Positions 34,601-43,191 are shown, counted from the stretch's first letter. The stretch: DNA of 64,000 nt from Chersky-806 sp036502405 (GCA_036502405.1 DASXYP010000084.1:1-64000), one strand, 5' to 3'. Translations and numbers: made by a program. The notes: generated by a model not told the origin, from the letters alone.

Positions 34601-35287
34601 GTGCACGTGCTCGACAACCCGGTCTGGCACGCCCTCACCGGTCCGCAGGCCACGGTAGCGGAAGGCGACGGGCGCGCCGTCCGGTTCGATCCCGAGGTGT
34701 CCGTGTTCGGGGCGGTCCCCGACGAACCGACCGGCGAGAGCTGGGACGCGCTCGGCGCACTCGTGGGTGCCCGCGGGCACGTGGTCGTCGTCCGCGACGT
34801 CGTCCCGGTGCCGCCGGGCTGGACCGAGCGGTTCCGGGCCCCCGGCACGCAGATGGTGTGCGACCACCCGGCGATCGGCGTGCCCGACGGCCGCGGGACG
34901 GAGATCGAGCGACTCGGACCGGCCGACGTCCCGGCGATGATGGACCTCGTCGAGCGCGCGCAACCCGGCCCGCTGCTCCCCCGCACGATCGAGCTCGGCA
35001 CGTACCTCGGCGTCCGGGACGGCGGTGCGCTCGTCGCCCTGACGGGCACCCGGCTGCGGCTCCCCGGCTTCACCGAGATCAGCGCGGTGTGCACCGACGC
35101 GGCGCACCGCGGGCACGGGCTGGCCAAGATCCTCGTCGGGCAGCTGGTCGACGAGGTCCTCGACCGGGGCGAGGTCGCGTGCCTCCACGCGGTCAGCACG
35201 AACACGCCCGCGATCCGGCTCTACGAGGCGCTCGGGTTCACCACCCGCCGCGAGATGGACTTCGCCCTGCTTGCTCCTCCCGCGTGA
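34601..35287 (+). CDS. GNAT-family N-acetyltransferase
   Basis: The protein has 228 residues. The acetyl-CoA motif is VCTDAAHRGHGLAKILV (R-x-G-x-G/A type), followed by AVSTNTPAIRLYEALGFTTRREM, typical of FR47-like GNAT proteins. The N-terminal 100 residues vary and probably form a partner lobe. The start GTG at 34601 is preferred; a GTG 15 nt upstream is possible. A hairpin repeat begins at its stop codon. Confidence 0.85.
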   Translation: MHVLDNPVWHALTGPQATVAEGDGRAVRFDPEVSVFGAVPDEPTGESWDALGALVGARGHVVVVRDVVPVPPGWTERFRAPGTQMVCDHPAIGVPDGRGTEIERLGPADVPAMMDLVERAQPGPLLPRTIELGTYLGVRDGGALVALTGTRLRLPGFTEISAVCTDAAHRGHGLAKILVGQLVDEVLDRGEVACLHAVSTNTPAIRLYEALGFTTRREMDFALLAPPA

Positions 35288-35310
35288 AGATCCCCGCCGG
35301 CCAATCGCCG
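35284..35310 (+). repeat. 3'-end hairpin repeat, divergent copy
   Basis: This copy starts at the GNAT stop codon and shares GAAGATC-CCGCCGGCC-ATCG with the copies at 47-70 and 48792-48820. The hairpin arms differ (CCGGC/GCCGG) but still pair, which suggests selection for the structure. Confidence 0.65.
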
Positions 35311-35340
35311 GAGCCCGACCGAACGCCTGCAGACGGCGGC

Positions 35341-35526
35341 CCCTGAACGGCCCGGGCTCGTCGCTGCAACCCGCGGGAAGCATCGGCACGAACCCGCCTC
35401 ACGGCGAGCCCGATTGCCGCCGCTCAGCCTCCTCCCTGAACGGCCCTGGCTCGTCGCTGCAACCAGCGGGAAGCATCGGCACGAACCCGCCCCGCGGCGA
35501 GCCCGATTGCCGCCGCCCAGCCTCCT
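35341..35526. repeat. 93-bp tandem duplication, two copies, about 95% identical
   Basis: Copy 1 is 35341-35433 and copy 2 is 35434-35526, differing at five positions. The period is 31 codons, so both strands stay open across it, but codon use and the lack of a credible start speak against coding. With the hairpin repeat it fills most of the 323-bp gap 35288-35610. The rest (35527-35610) holds the leader of the next gene, and nothing else recognisable. Confidence 0.9.
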
Positions 35527-35610
35527 TCCTTCTCGGCCGGGCGGGTTGGCGGCAGCCGGTGGGTGGCATGATCGGGCAGTAGCTCCGCACGCTTCGAGAA
35601 GGGGTCCGCC

Positions 35611-36999
35611 GTGGCCGAGAACCCGTACGAAGACCGCTTCCCCGTCAACCGGACCCTCCCCGAGCAGGGGCGCCCCCGGGCCGAGATCCTGGCCGAGCTG
35701 GCCACCATGGCCCACGAGGAGGACAAGGCCTGGGAGAGCGGCAAGTGCTCCGGGACGATGTACTGCGGCGACCACGAGCACTACGCGTTCATGACCGAGG
35801 CGTTCGGGCTCTTCGCCCACGTGAACGCGCTCCAGCGCGACATGTGCCCCAGCCAGACGAAGTTCGAGGGCGAGATCATCGCGATGACCCTCGACCTGCT
35901 CCACGCGGAGGCGGTGACCGGCTCGGAGCCCGTCGGTCTCGTCACCACCGGCGGCACCGGCAGCATCCTCCACGCGATGATCTCCTACCGCGAGCAGGGC
36001 GCGGCGAAGGGCGTGACCCGGCCCAACGTCATCAAGCCCGAGACCGCGCATCCGGCGTTCGACAAGGGATGCCACCTCTTCGGCATCGAGGTGCGCAACG
36101 CGCCGGTGGACCCGGACACGCTGCAGGTCGATGTGGCGTGGGTCGCCGACCACGTCGACGACAACACCGTCGCCCTCGTCGGCTCGGCGTGCAATTACGG
36201 CTACGGCACGATCGATCCGATCGCCGCGCTCTCGGATGTCGCGCTCGAGCACGGGATCGGCCTGCACGTCGACGGCTGCCTCGGCGGTTGGATCCTGCCG
36301 TTCGGCCAGGAGCTCGGCTACGACATCCCGACGTTCGACTTCCGCGTCCCCGGCGTCACGAGCATCTCGGCCGACACGCACAAGTACGGCTACGCCTTCA
36401 AGGGCACGTCGGTGCTCGCGTTCCGAGACAAGGCGCTGCGCAACGGCCAGTACTTCTTCCTGACCGGTTGGAGCGGCGGCAAGTACTGCTCGCCGGGCAT
36501 CGAGGGCTCGCGCTCGGGCGGGCTGCTCGCGGCGACGTGGGCCGCACTCGTGACCCTCGGCCGTGAGGGGTACCGGGGCTACGCCAAGGCGATCTTCGAG
36601 ACCGCCGACGTGATGAAGGCCGCGGTGCTGTCCCACCCCGAGCTGCGCATCATGGGCAGCCCGACGTTCGTCTTCAGCTTCACCTCGGACGAGTTCGACA
36701 TCTACCACGTCAACGACTTCATGCGGACACGCGGTTGGCGCTTCAACGGCCAGCAGTACCCGAACGCGATCCACATGGCCGTGACCCGGCCGCAGACCCA
36801 GCCCGGCGTGGCCGAGACGTTCGCGACCGACCTCGCCGACGCGGTCGAGTACGCCAAGGAGCACGCGAGCGAGGCACCGAAGTCGGGTGCGATCTACGGC
36901 GGCGTCGTCGGCGGGCTCACCGAGGAGGCCGACGAGTTCATCCGCGCCGTGATGGCCGACATGATGGACAGCCAGCTCACGGTCCTGCCGAAGAGTTGA
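35611..36999 (+). CDS. PLP-dependent lyase/decarboxylase, sphingosine-1-phosphate-lyase-like
   Basis: The protein has 462 residues of the group II decarboxylase family. Key blocks are TTGGTGSILHAM (phosphate loop), SACNYGYGTIDPI, LHVDGCLGGW (PLP-nitrogen Asp) and SADTHKYGYAFKG with the Schiff-base Lys at about residue 258. DTHKYG-x3-KG is typical of sphingosine-1-phosphate lyases and related enzymes rather than of glutamate decarboxylase. It should cleave a phosphorylated amino-alcohol or decarboxylate an amino acid. It starts with GTG and is translationally coupled to the FGGY kinase. Confidence 0.87.
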   Translation: MAENPYEDRFPVNRTLPEQGRPRAEILAELATMAHEEDKAWESGKCSGTMYCGDHEHYAFMTEAFGLFAHVNALQRDMCPSQTKFEGEIIAMTLDLLHAEAVTGSEPVGLVTTGGTGSILHAMISYREQGAAKGVTRPNVIKPETAHPAFDKGCHLFGIEVRNAPVDPDTLQVDVAWVADHVDDNTVALVGSACNYGYGTIDPIAALSDVALEHGIGLHVDGCLGGWILPFGQELGYDIPTFDFRVPGVTSISADTHKYGYAFKGTSVLAFRDKALRNGQYFFLTGWSGGKYCSPGIEGSRSGGLLAATWAALVTLGREGYRGYAKAIFETADVMKAAVLSHPELRIMGSPTFVFSFTSDEFDIYHVNDFMRTRGWRFNGQQYPNAIHMAVTRPQTQPGVAETFATDLADAVEYAKEHASEAPKSGAIYGGVVGGLTEEADEFIRAVMADMMDSQLTVLPKS

Positions 37000-38594
37000 G
37001 CGACCCCTTACCGGCGACGACCGCGGATCGCGCGGAGCGCTTCGTCCTCGCGGTCGATCTCGGCACCGGGGGGCCCAAGGTCGGCCTGGTCTCGCTGACC
37101 GGACGCGTCGCGTGGAGCGGCCACTCCCCGGTCGAGACCCACCTGCTCCCCGGGGGCGGTGCGGTGCAGGACGCGGCGGAGTGGTGGGAGCTGATCCGCG
37201 ACGCGGCACGACAGGCGATCGCGTCCGGCGCGGTCCGCCCCGAGCAGGTCGAGGCCGTGAGCTGCACCGGCCAGTGGTCGAGCACCGTTCCGGTGGACGC
37301 GGGGGGCACGCCCGTCGGCCCGTGCGTCCTCTGGATGGACAGCCGGGGCGCCCCGTACGCGAAGCGGGTCATCGCCGGCCCGGTAGCCGGGTACGCGCCG
37401 GTGCCCCTCGCGGTGTGGGTGCGCCGGACCGCGGGCGCGCCCTCCACGACGGGGGCGGACCCGATCGGCCACATGCTGCACCTCATCCACGACGAGCCCG
37501 AGGTGACGCGCTCGGCGCGCTGGTTCCTGGAGCCGGTCGACTACCTCTCGATGCGGTTCACCGGGGTCGCCACCGCGTCGCACGCGTCGATGACGGGAGC
37601 GTGGCTCACCGACAACCGGGACCTCGAGCGACTCGACTACGACGCCGATCTCGTCCGCCGGTCGGGTGTGAGCGCCGAGCGCCTGCCGCCGCTCCGGGCG
37701 ACCGGGTCGGTCGTCGGCACCGTGATGCCCGAGGTGGCGCGGTCCCTCGGCCTGCGCGACGGCGTCCAGGTCGTCGCGGGGACCCCGGACCTGCACTCCG
37801 GTGCGGTCGGTGCCGGCACGGTCCTCGACTACGAGACCCACCTCGCGATCAGCACCACGTCGTGGATCGGCTGCTCCGTCCCGTTCAAGAAGACCGACGT
37901 GCTCCACCAGATCGCGACCGTTCCCGGCCTCACCCCCGATCGCTACCTGGTCGCGAACAACCACGAGACCGGGGGCGCGTGCCTGCAGTGGCTGCGGGAC
38001 CAGGTCATCGCCCCGGCCGACGGCCTCGGGCCGGCCGCGCCACCGGCCTACGCCGCGCTGACCCGCGCCGCGGCGTCCGTCGCGCCCGGCGCGGGTGACG
38101 TCCTGTTCACGCCGTGGCTCTCGGGCGAGCGCTCCCCCGTCGACGACCGGTACGCCCGCGGCGGCTTCCACAACCTCTCCCTCGCGACCACGCGCCCGCA
38201 CCTGGTCCGCGCGGTGCTCGAGGGTGTCGCGTACAACAGCCGCTGGCTGCACCGCGCGGTCGAGCAGTTCACCAAGCGTCGGCTGGACCACCTGCGGTTC
38301 ATCGGCGGCGGCGCGCAGTCCGATCTGTGGTGCCAGATCCACGCCGACGTGCTGGACCGCACGATCGAGCGCGTCGCCGACCCGGTCGACGCCAACCTGC
38401 GTGGCGCGGCGCTGCTCGCCGGGCTCGCGCTCGGCGCGGTGCGCCAGGGCGAGGTGCGGGACCTCGTGGAGGTGGACGCGACGTTCCGCCCCGACCACGG
38501 CACCCGCGCGACCTACGACCGCCTCTTCGCCGAGTTCCCGAAGCTCTACAAGGCCCAGAAGTCGATGTTCCGCCGGCTCAACGAGCCGGAGTGA
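36996..38594 (+). CDS. FGGY-family carbohydrate kinase (xylulokinase-like)
   Basis: The protein has 532 residues. The N-terminal phosphate motif is VLAVDLGTGGPKVGLV, then CTGQW, MDSRG and the ATP-binding region FIGGGAQSDLWCQIHADVL. FGGY kinases phosphorylate sugars or polyols. The best start is the TTG at 36996, which overlaps the lyase stop (TTGA), since no ATG or GTG lies before the first conserved motif. The gene ends 1 bp before the convergent desaturase. Together with the lyase it suggests phosphorylation and then cleavage of an unknown polyol-like substrate (inference). Confidence 0.88.
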   Translation: MSDPLPATTADRAERFVLAVDLGTGGPKVGLVSLTGRVAWSGHSPVETHLLPGGGAVQDAAEWWELIRDAARQAIASGAVRPEQVEAVSCTGQWSSTVPVDAGGTPVGPCVLWMDSRGAPYAKRVIAGPVAGYAPVPLAVWVRRTAGAPSTTGADPIGHMLHLIHDEPEVTRSARWFLEPVDYLSMRFTGVATASHASMTGAWLTDNRDLERLDYDADLVRRSGVSAERLPPLRATGSVVGTVMPEVARSLGLRDGVQVVAGTPDLHSGAVGAGTVLDYETHLAISTTSWIGCSVPFKKTDVLHQIATVPGLTPDRYLVANNHETGGACLQWLRDQVIAPADGLGPAAPPAYAALTRAAASVAPGAGDVLFTPWLSGERSPVDDRYARGGFHNLSLATTRPHLVRAVLEGVAYNSRWLHRAVEQFTKRRLDHLRFIGGGAQSDLWCQIHADVLDRTIERVADPVDANLRGAALLAGLALGAVRQGEVRDLVEVDATFRPDHGTRATYDRLFAEFPKLYKAQKSMFRRLNEPE

Positions 38595-38595
38595 G

Positions 38596-39492
38596 CTACG
38601 AAGCGGTGCCCACCAAGGACTGCGTGACCCGCGCCGCGACCTTCTTCAGCCGCTCCATGTAGCGCAACAGCCGGTCGCGCGCTTCCTCGGCTTCGGCGTT
38701 CAGGCCTTCGATCTCGGCCAGGCGCCAGTGGGTGAAGATCACCGGCTGGAGCACCTTCTCGAGGAAGATGTTGTAGTCGTAGATCCCGGCTGCGGCGATG
38801 AGGCGCGCGTGCTTCGCGTAGTCCGGGATGCCGGTGCCGGGCATCGTGAACCCGCGCACCACGCGGTCCATCGCGACGACCATGGTCGACGGGTCGAGCT
38901 CGATCGCCGCGCTCGCGAGGTCGCGGTAGAACAAGTAGTGGAGGTTCTCGTCGTTCGAGACCCGCGCCATGATCGCCTGGCCCGCCGGGTCCTCGAGGAA
39001 GTTTCCCGTGTTGCGGTGGGCAAGGCGCGTCGCGAGCTCCTGGAGCGTCGTGTAGCAGAGCGCGTCGGGGAGGTAGTCGAGCTCGGGGGTCACGCCGGTG
39101 GCGACCTGTTGCATGCGCCCCCGCTCGAGCGCGACCGGGTCGATGGCCCGCGACACCATGAGGTAGTCGCGGATCACGATGGCGTGGCGACCCTCTTCGG
39201 CGGTCCACCGCCGGGTCCACTCGCCCCACACGCCGTCACGGCCGAAGCCGCTCAGCGTGCGGAAGTAGTACGGCAGGTTGTCCTCGGTCAGGAGGTTGAC
39301 GAAGAGGGCGCTGCGCGCGGCCGAGTCCGAGCAGTCCGCCGGGTCCCACCACTCCTCACGCGAGACGAAGTCGCGGGCTCGGCCCCACGGCACGTACTCG
39401 TGGGGGAACCACTCGACCGCAGTCGAGATGTGCCGGTCGAGGAGGCGGGCCACGACGGGCTCCAGCTCCTCTTCGAGTGTCTGAGTCTGCAC
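38596..39492 (-). CDS. Acyl-ACP desaturase (soluble di-iron, DesA type)
   Basis: The protein has 298 residues. The two di-iron motifs are EEGRH in WTAEEGRHAIVIRDYL and DENLH in SNDENLHYLFYRD, as in plant and mycobacterial stearoyl-ACP desaturases. It introduces a double bond into an ACP-bound acyl chain. I chose the GTG at 39492, which has GGGGG 8 nt upstream. It converges with the FGGY kinase and is divergent from the GAF-ANTAR regulator. An 18-bp palindrome lies in the gap. Confidence 0.9.
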   Translation of the reverse strand: MQTQTLEEELEPVVARLLDRHISTAVEWFPHEYVPWGRARDFVSREEWWDPADCSDSAARSALFVNLLTEDNLPYYFRTLSGFGRDGVWGEWTRRWTAEEGRHAIVIRDYLMVSRAIDPVALERGRMQQVATGVTPELDYLPDALCYTTLQELATRLAHRNTGNFLEDPAGQAIMARVSNDENLHYLFYRDLASAAIELDPSTMVVAMDRVVRGFTMPGTGIPDYAKHARLIAAAGIYDYNIFLEKVLQPVIFTHWRLAEIEGLNAEAEEARDRLLRYMERLKKVAARVTQSLVGTAS

Positions 39493-39830
39493 AGGGAGGA
39501 CCCCCACATCGTTGCGGTCACGCCAGCCCCGGGTCGTGACTGCGCCGTCGGGTGATGCGCGGCGCCCCCGAGCCGCATCCCTCCACCCTACGCGCGCGTA
39601 GGGAGTCGCGCGAGAACCCGGCGTGAACGTACGGAGAACCACCACGACGACCGCGTGGCCGCGCGCGGGATTGGGAGAGCCGCCCAGACGGAGACCGCAT
39701 CCCAGGACGCGCCAATGTTTGAACCGCGGGCCGGCGCGGCATGCTCGGGTCGGTCCGCCGAGCCCCCGCGCGCGCCGCACGGGGGGTCCCGCGCGGAGAC
39801 GGCGAGAGCGGACGACGCGAAGGGAGCGGG
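39493..39830. other. 338-bp divergent gap without a gene
   Basis: Between the desaturase and the GAF-ANTAR regulator I find no coding sequence with a credible start. It holds an 18-bp perfect palindrome at 39586-39603 and the leaders of both genes. Promoters of both are expected here, but no clear -10/-35 pair can be named. Confidence 0.7.
39586..39603. promoter_or_regulatory. Perfect 18-bp palindrome, likely operator
   Basis: CCCTACGCGCGCGTAGGG lies 94 bp upstream of the acyl-ACP desaturase start and 228 bp upstream of the GAF-ANTAR start. Such symmetrical sites are typical of dimeric regulators of the TetR class, which often control fatty-acid desaturases. No candidate regulator is adjacent. 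Confidence 0.5.
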
Positions 39831-40562
39831 GTGACCGACCGGGACGAGCGCCTCGCGCGGACGTTCGTCGAGGCCGCCGACACGCTCGGTACGCCCTTCG
39901 ACCTCCCGCGGTTCCTGTCGGGGCTCGCACGTCGCTGCGTCGAGCTCTTCGAGACGGTCGAAGCCGCGGTCCTGGTCGACGCCGGGTCCGGCTCGCCGGT
40001 CGTGGCGTCGTCCTGTGACGAGGGCGAGCGGCTCTCACGCCTCGAGGTGCACCACGACCACGGTCCCGCGGTCGACTCCTACCGCACCGGCGCACCGGTG
40101 CGCTGCAACGATCTCAGCGCGGCGTCCGAGCGCTGGCCCGCGTTCGCGCCCGAGGCGCATGCCGCGGGCTTCTCCTCGGCCCACGCCCTGCCGATGCGCA
40201 TGCACGACGAGGTCATCGGCGCGCTCACCCTGCTGGCCCGCCCGCAACGGGCGATCGACCCGCCCGACCTGACGACGGCGCAGGCGGTCGCCGACGTCGC
40301 GACGATCAGCATCCTGCAGCAGCGAGCGATGGTGGCGGCCCAGGTGCTCGCCGGGCAGCTCCAGCACGCGCTCGACAGCCGGGTCACCATCGAGCAGGCC
40401 AAGGGCGTGCTGTCGGAGCGCACCGGGCTCGACGCCGAGGCCGCGTTCGCCGCGCTGCGCCGCTTCGCCCGCAACCACAACCTCCGCCTCGGCGACGTCG
40501 CCCGCGGTGTGGTCGAGCGGACCCTGGCGACCGACGCGATCACCCCGGTCTCCGGCCACTGA
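39831..40562 (+). CDS. GAF-ANTAR transcription antitermination regulator
   Basis: The protein has 243 residues. Residues 15-165 form a GAF sensor domain; residues 180-235 form the ANTAR RNA-binding domain with VTIEQAKGVLSERTGLDAEAAF and the conserved Ala/Arg pattern. ANTAR proteins bind dual hairpins in nascent mRNA and prevent termination. The GTG at 39831 has GGGAG upstream. No dual-hairpin target is obvious nearby, so targets are probably elsewhere. Confidence 0.92.
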   Translation: MTDRDERLARTFVEAADTLGTPFDLPRFLSGLARRCVELFETVEAAVLVDAGSGSPVVASSCDEGERLSRLEVHHDHGPAVDSYRTGAPVRCNDLSAASERWPAFAPEAHAAGFSSAHALPMRMHDEVIGALTLLARPQRAIDPPDLTTAQAVADVATISILQQRAMVAAQVLAGQLQHALDSRVTIEQAKGVLSERTGLDAEAAFAALRRFARNHNLRLGDVARGVVERTLATDAITPVSGH

Positions 40563-40656
40563 CCCATCGGCGCGCCGGGCCGAGCGGGTCAGGGAAGCGC
40601 TCGAGTCGTCGTAGGGTTGCAGCAGGCAGTCGCACCGCCGCTGAAGGGAGCTCTCG

Positions 40657-41103
40657 ATGCAGGTCAAGGAGCTGGGTCACGTCGTCCTGTACGTGCGCGA
40701 CCTCGAGCGGTCCCGATGGTTCTACGGCGACGTCCTGGGCTTCCCGGAGCTCCCGGGCGGGATGCCGGGTGCGGCCGCGTTCTCGACCGGCCGGACTCAT
40801 CACGAGCTGCTGCTGATCGAGGTCGGCGCGGACGCCACACCGATCCCGGCCGGCCGGCGGGTGGGGATGTACCACCTCGGCCTCAAGATCGGGGACACCG
40901 ACGACGAGCTTCGCGCTGCGCTCGCCGAGCTGCAGGCGGCGGGGGTCGACGTCGTGGGCGCGAGCGATCACACGGTGACGCACAGCCTCTACCTGCTCGA
41001 CCCGGACGGCAACGAGGTCGAGCTCTACGTCGACGTCGAGGCGGCCGACTGGCGCTCCGACCCGGCCCTCTTCAACGCCCCGATCAAGCCCCTGCGCCTG
41101 TAG
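40657..41103 (+). CDS. VOC-family (glyoxalase/extradiol dioxygenase fold) protein
   Basis: The protein has 148 residues. The start LGHVVLYVRDLERSRWFYGDVLG and the end YLLDPDGNEVELYVD are the two halves of a VOC fold with metal ligands His (residue about 6) and Glu (in EVELY). It could be a glyoxalase-type lyase or a dioxygenase. It converges with the GNAT-like gene, 9 bp apart. Confidence 0.88.
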   Translation: MQVKELGHVVLYVRDLERSRWFYGDVLGFPELPGGMPGAAAFSTGRTHHELLLIEVGADATPIPAGRRVGMYHLGLKIGDTDDELRAALAELQAAGVDVVGASDHTVTHSLYLLDPDGNEVELYVDVEAADWRSDPALFNAPIKPLRL

Positions 41104-41112
41104 GGACGCGGC

Positions 41113-41616
41113 TCAGGTCCCTTCGAGGTCCGGGAGCGCGAGGTACTCGTCCCAGGTCAGCGTCTCCCCGACGAACCGCGCGTCGGTGAAGGGCCAGGCG
41201 GTTGCGATCCAGGCCGGCACCTCGTCCCGCAGTGCGGACGCGAGCGCGCCGTCCACCTCGGCGTCGACCACCCACCAGGAGATGTCTGCGTCGGCGCCGA
41301 TCTTCTCGGGCGGATCGACGTAGACGCAGCCGAGCAGCACGGTCTCGTCCCGGTCGAACACCGCGTAGTTGAACGACGCGAGCGCCACCATCTCGTCCGC
41401 GTGCCGGACCAGCTCGGCGCGGTCCTGCTCGTAGCTCAGTGGGTCGGGCGGCCAGCCCCAGGCGCGCCCGAAGATCGAGAACAGCCGGGTCCGAGACCCC
41501 ATCACCGCCGCGTAGTCGAGATCCACGTCCGAGGCCCGGATCGGGCGCAGGTGATGGCCGCTCGGAAGCTCGAGACCGGCAGGAGGGGTGAACGTCGCGG
41601 CGAGCCAGGGGCTCAC
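41113..41616 (-). CDS. GNAT-like acetyltransferase-fold protein
   Basis: The protein has 167 residues. It shows a GNAT-like start (HHLRPIRASDVDLDYAAV) and the block LLGCVYVDPPEK followed by DISWWVVD. The Q/R-x-x-G-x-G acetyl-CoA motif is not obvious, so activity is uncertain. Its GTG overlaps the stop of the membrane protein gene (GTGA). It is last in a three-gene operon with the membrane protein and the cyclase-domain protein. Confidence 0.7.
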   Translation of the reverse strand: MSPWLAATFTPPAGLELPSGHHLRPIRASDVDLDYAAVMGSRTRLFSIFGRAWGWPPDPLSYEQDRAELVRHADEMVALASFNYAVFDRDETVLLGCVYVDPPEKIGADADISWWVVDAEVDGALASALRDEVPAWIATAWPFTDARFVGETLTWDEYLALPDLEGT

Positions 41617-42392
41617 GGGGAGACGAGGTCGCCGGTGTTCGACCGGACCGTGGCCCACCGGCGCGCCCCCATGGCGAAGACCGCGGTGAGCACCACGCCG
41701 ACGGCGACCGCGACCTCGCGCCCGCCGATCGCGCCCGCGGCGATGGTCGCGACGACGAGCAGGACCACGATGACCAGCTGCCGGCTCGCGGCGGACCGCG
41801 TGTCGAAGCGGCGGTGGAACGCGATCAGGCGGTCGGGGGTGGTCAGCCGCGCGCCGGGCAGGACGCCGAGCCCGCGCGTGAACCCGAACAGCGTGCCGAG
41901 CGCGAGCGCGACCCACGGGTTGCCGGTCAGCGCGGCCATCGCCACCAGCAGCACGAGCGCCGAGGTCATGATGTAGGTGGCGAAGCCGAGCCCGATCTGG
42001 AAGCCGAAGCCTCCGCCGTAGACCCAGGACCGGTAGTCGTCGAGCCAGAGCTCGTTCACCTGGCGCCGGTGGTACGGGATCCGCACGCCGAACAGCCCGG
42101 CGTCGGCGACGGCTGCGGCGACCGCGAGCACCGCCGCGGCGGCGAGCGCGCCGTCGGCGCTGACGCCGAGGAGCCCGATGACGAGCGCGAGCACGGCGGC
42201 GCCGAGCCCGAGCGTGGCGCCGCCCAGCGTCGCGCCGATGACGAACCACGTCGCGGTCGTGCGGAACCGGTTCCCGCGTCCCGCCTCGCCGAGCGGGGTG
42301 ATCGTCGAGAGCATCGACTGCCCGCACGGGGACCACGTGGAGCGGACCGCCGCGGCGATCGCGACGGCTCCGGCGAGCGCGGCGAGCAGCAC
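41613..42392 (-). CDS. Polytopic membrane protein of unknown function
   Basis: The protein has 259 residues with about six to seven hydrophobic segments. It starts with a membrane segment and soon has SPCGQSMLSTITPLGEAGRG, whose SPC motif recalls the CcdA/DsbD-like LysE-superfamily start, but the similarity is weak. The start is GTG at 42392, 5 bp after the cyclase stop, so the genes are cotranscribed. I do not assign a function. Confidence 0.72.
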   Translation of the reverse strand: MLLAALAGAVAIAAAVRSTWSPCGQSMLSTITPLGEAGRGNRFRTTATWFVIGATLGGATLGLGAAVLALVIGLLGVSADGALAAAAVLAVAAAVADAGLFGVRIPYHRRQVNELWLDDYRSWVYGGGFGFQIGLGFATYIMTSALVLLVAMAALTGNPWVALALGTLFGFTRGLGVLPGARLTTPDRLIAFHRRFDTRSAASRQLVIVVLLVVATIAAGAIGGREVAVAVGVVLTAVFAMGARRWATVRSNTGDLVSP

Positions 42393-42397
42393 GCCGG

Positions 42398-43057
42398 TCA
42401 GCGTAGTGGCGACGGCATCGGCTCGGGCCCGGCCCGGCGGGACAGCACGGGGAGCTCGGTGCCGGGGACCAGCCCGAGCCGCTGGACCCGCCGGAACCGG
42501 CCCAGGCCGCGCAGCGTCAGGTCGCGCGTGCCCAGGACCTCCATCCACGGCGGGAAGGTCTCGGCCGGGTAGCCGATCGCGAGCAGCTCGCCCGGCCGCG
42601 CGGCCTGGCTCAGGCGGGCCGCGAGGTTGACCGGCCGCCCGATGTAGTCGTCGCCGTCGAAGAGCAGGGCCCAACCGTCCGCGATGCCGCCCCGCAGCGC
42701 CAGCGTGCTCGCGTCGTAGCGCGCGATGAGCTCGGCCGCGGCGGCCACCGCGGGACCGACCTCGGTGCCGATGAGCATCGCACCGTCGCCGAGCCACGAC
42801 GCGATCCGCACTCCGCGACGGGTGGCGATGTCACGGGTCAGGTTGCGGAACGCGTTGAGCGCCTCGATCGCGGCGTGCTCACCGTTGGCGGCCATGAACG
42901 CGGTGAAGCCGCAGAGGTCGACGAACACGAACGCGCGCTCGACCATCGGCATGGCGTCCGCGAGCTGCTGCGGGCTCTCCATGCCGGTCAACCCCGACCC
43001 CGCGCGGGTGCCGGCTCCGTCCGACCGCCCGTCGCGGACGTGCGGCGTCTCGACCAT
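42398..43057 (-). CDS. Class III adenylate/guanylate cyclase-domain protein
   Basis: The protein has 219 residues from this ATG. The catalytic core starts FVFVDLCGFTAFM (first metal Asp), has LGDGAMLIG (second Asp), GRPVNLAARLSQAARPGELL (Asn and Arg of the active site) and no transmembrane segment. The Lys of the adenine-selecting pair is not evident, so substrate choice is uncertain. Alternative starts are the ATGs at 43096 and 42982. It heads an operon with the membrane and GNAT-like genes. An SOS-box-like palindrome lies upstream. Confidence 0.85.
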   Translation of the reverse strand: MVETPHVRDGRSDGAGTRAGSGLTGMESPQQLADAMPMVERAFVFVDLCGFTAFMAANGEHAAIEALNAFRNLTRDIATRRGVRIASWLGDGAMLIGTEVGPAVAAAAELIARYDASTLALRGGIADGWALLFDGDDYIGRPVNLAARLSQAARPGELLAIGYPAETFPPWMEVLGTRDLTLRGLGRFRRVQRLGLVPGTELPVLSRRAGPEPMPSPLR

Positions 43058-43133
43058 CTGAACCACGAGCTCCTCTCCCGCCCCATCACGCTCCATCGCG
43101 TCCCGCGACGCCTCCCGACCCTATCCGGCGCGA

Positions 43134-43161
43134 CGAACGCGTGTTCGGACTTTTGCCGAAC
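43134..43161. promoter_or_regulatory. Overlapping palindromes; SOS (LexA) box-like site
   Basis: CGAACGCGTGTTCG (43134-43147) is a perfect palindrome that fits the Gram-positive/actinobacterial LexA pattern CGAAC-N4-GTTCG. It is followed by a second inverted repeat, GTTCGG ... CCGAAC (43143-43161), sharing half-sites. It lies in the divergent promoter region of the cyclase and the alpha/beta hydrolase. Confidence 0.5.
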
Positions 43162-43191
43162 GTTCACCAATCGGGCCCGTACGATGCCCGG

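Noticed and set aside
35271..35582. A 103-codon frame through the 93-bp tandem repeat
   Set aside because: It overlaps the GNAT end, repeats a 31-residue unit only because the period is a multiple of three, and has no credible ribosome site. Both strands are equally open.
41613..42392. Assignment of the membrane protein as an MFS transporter
   Set aside because: It is too short and shows no MFS motif A; only the hydrophobic profile is supported.
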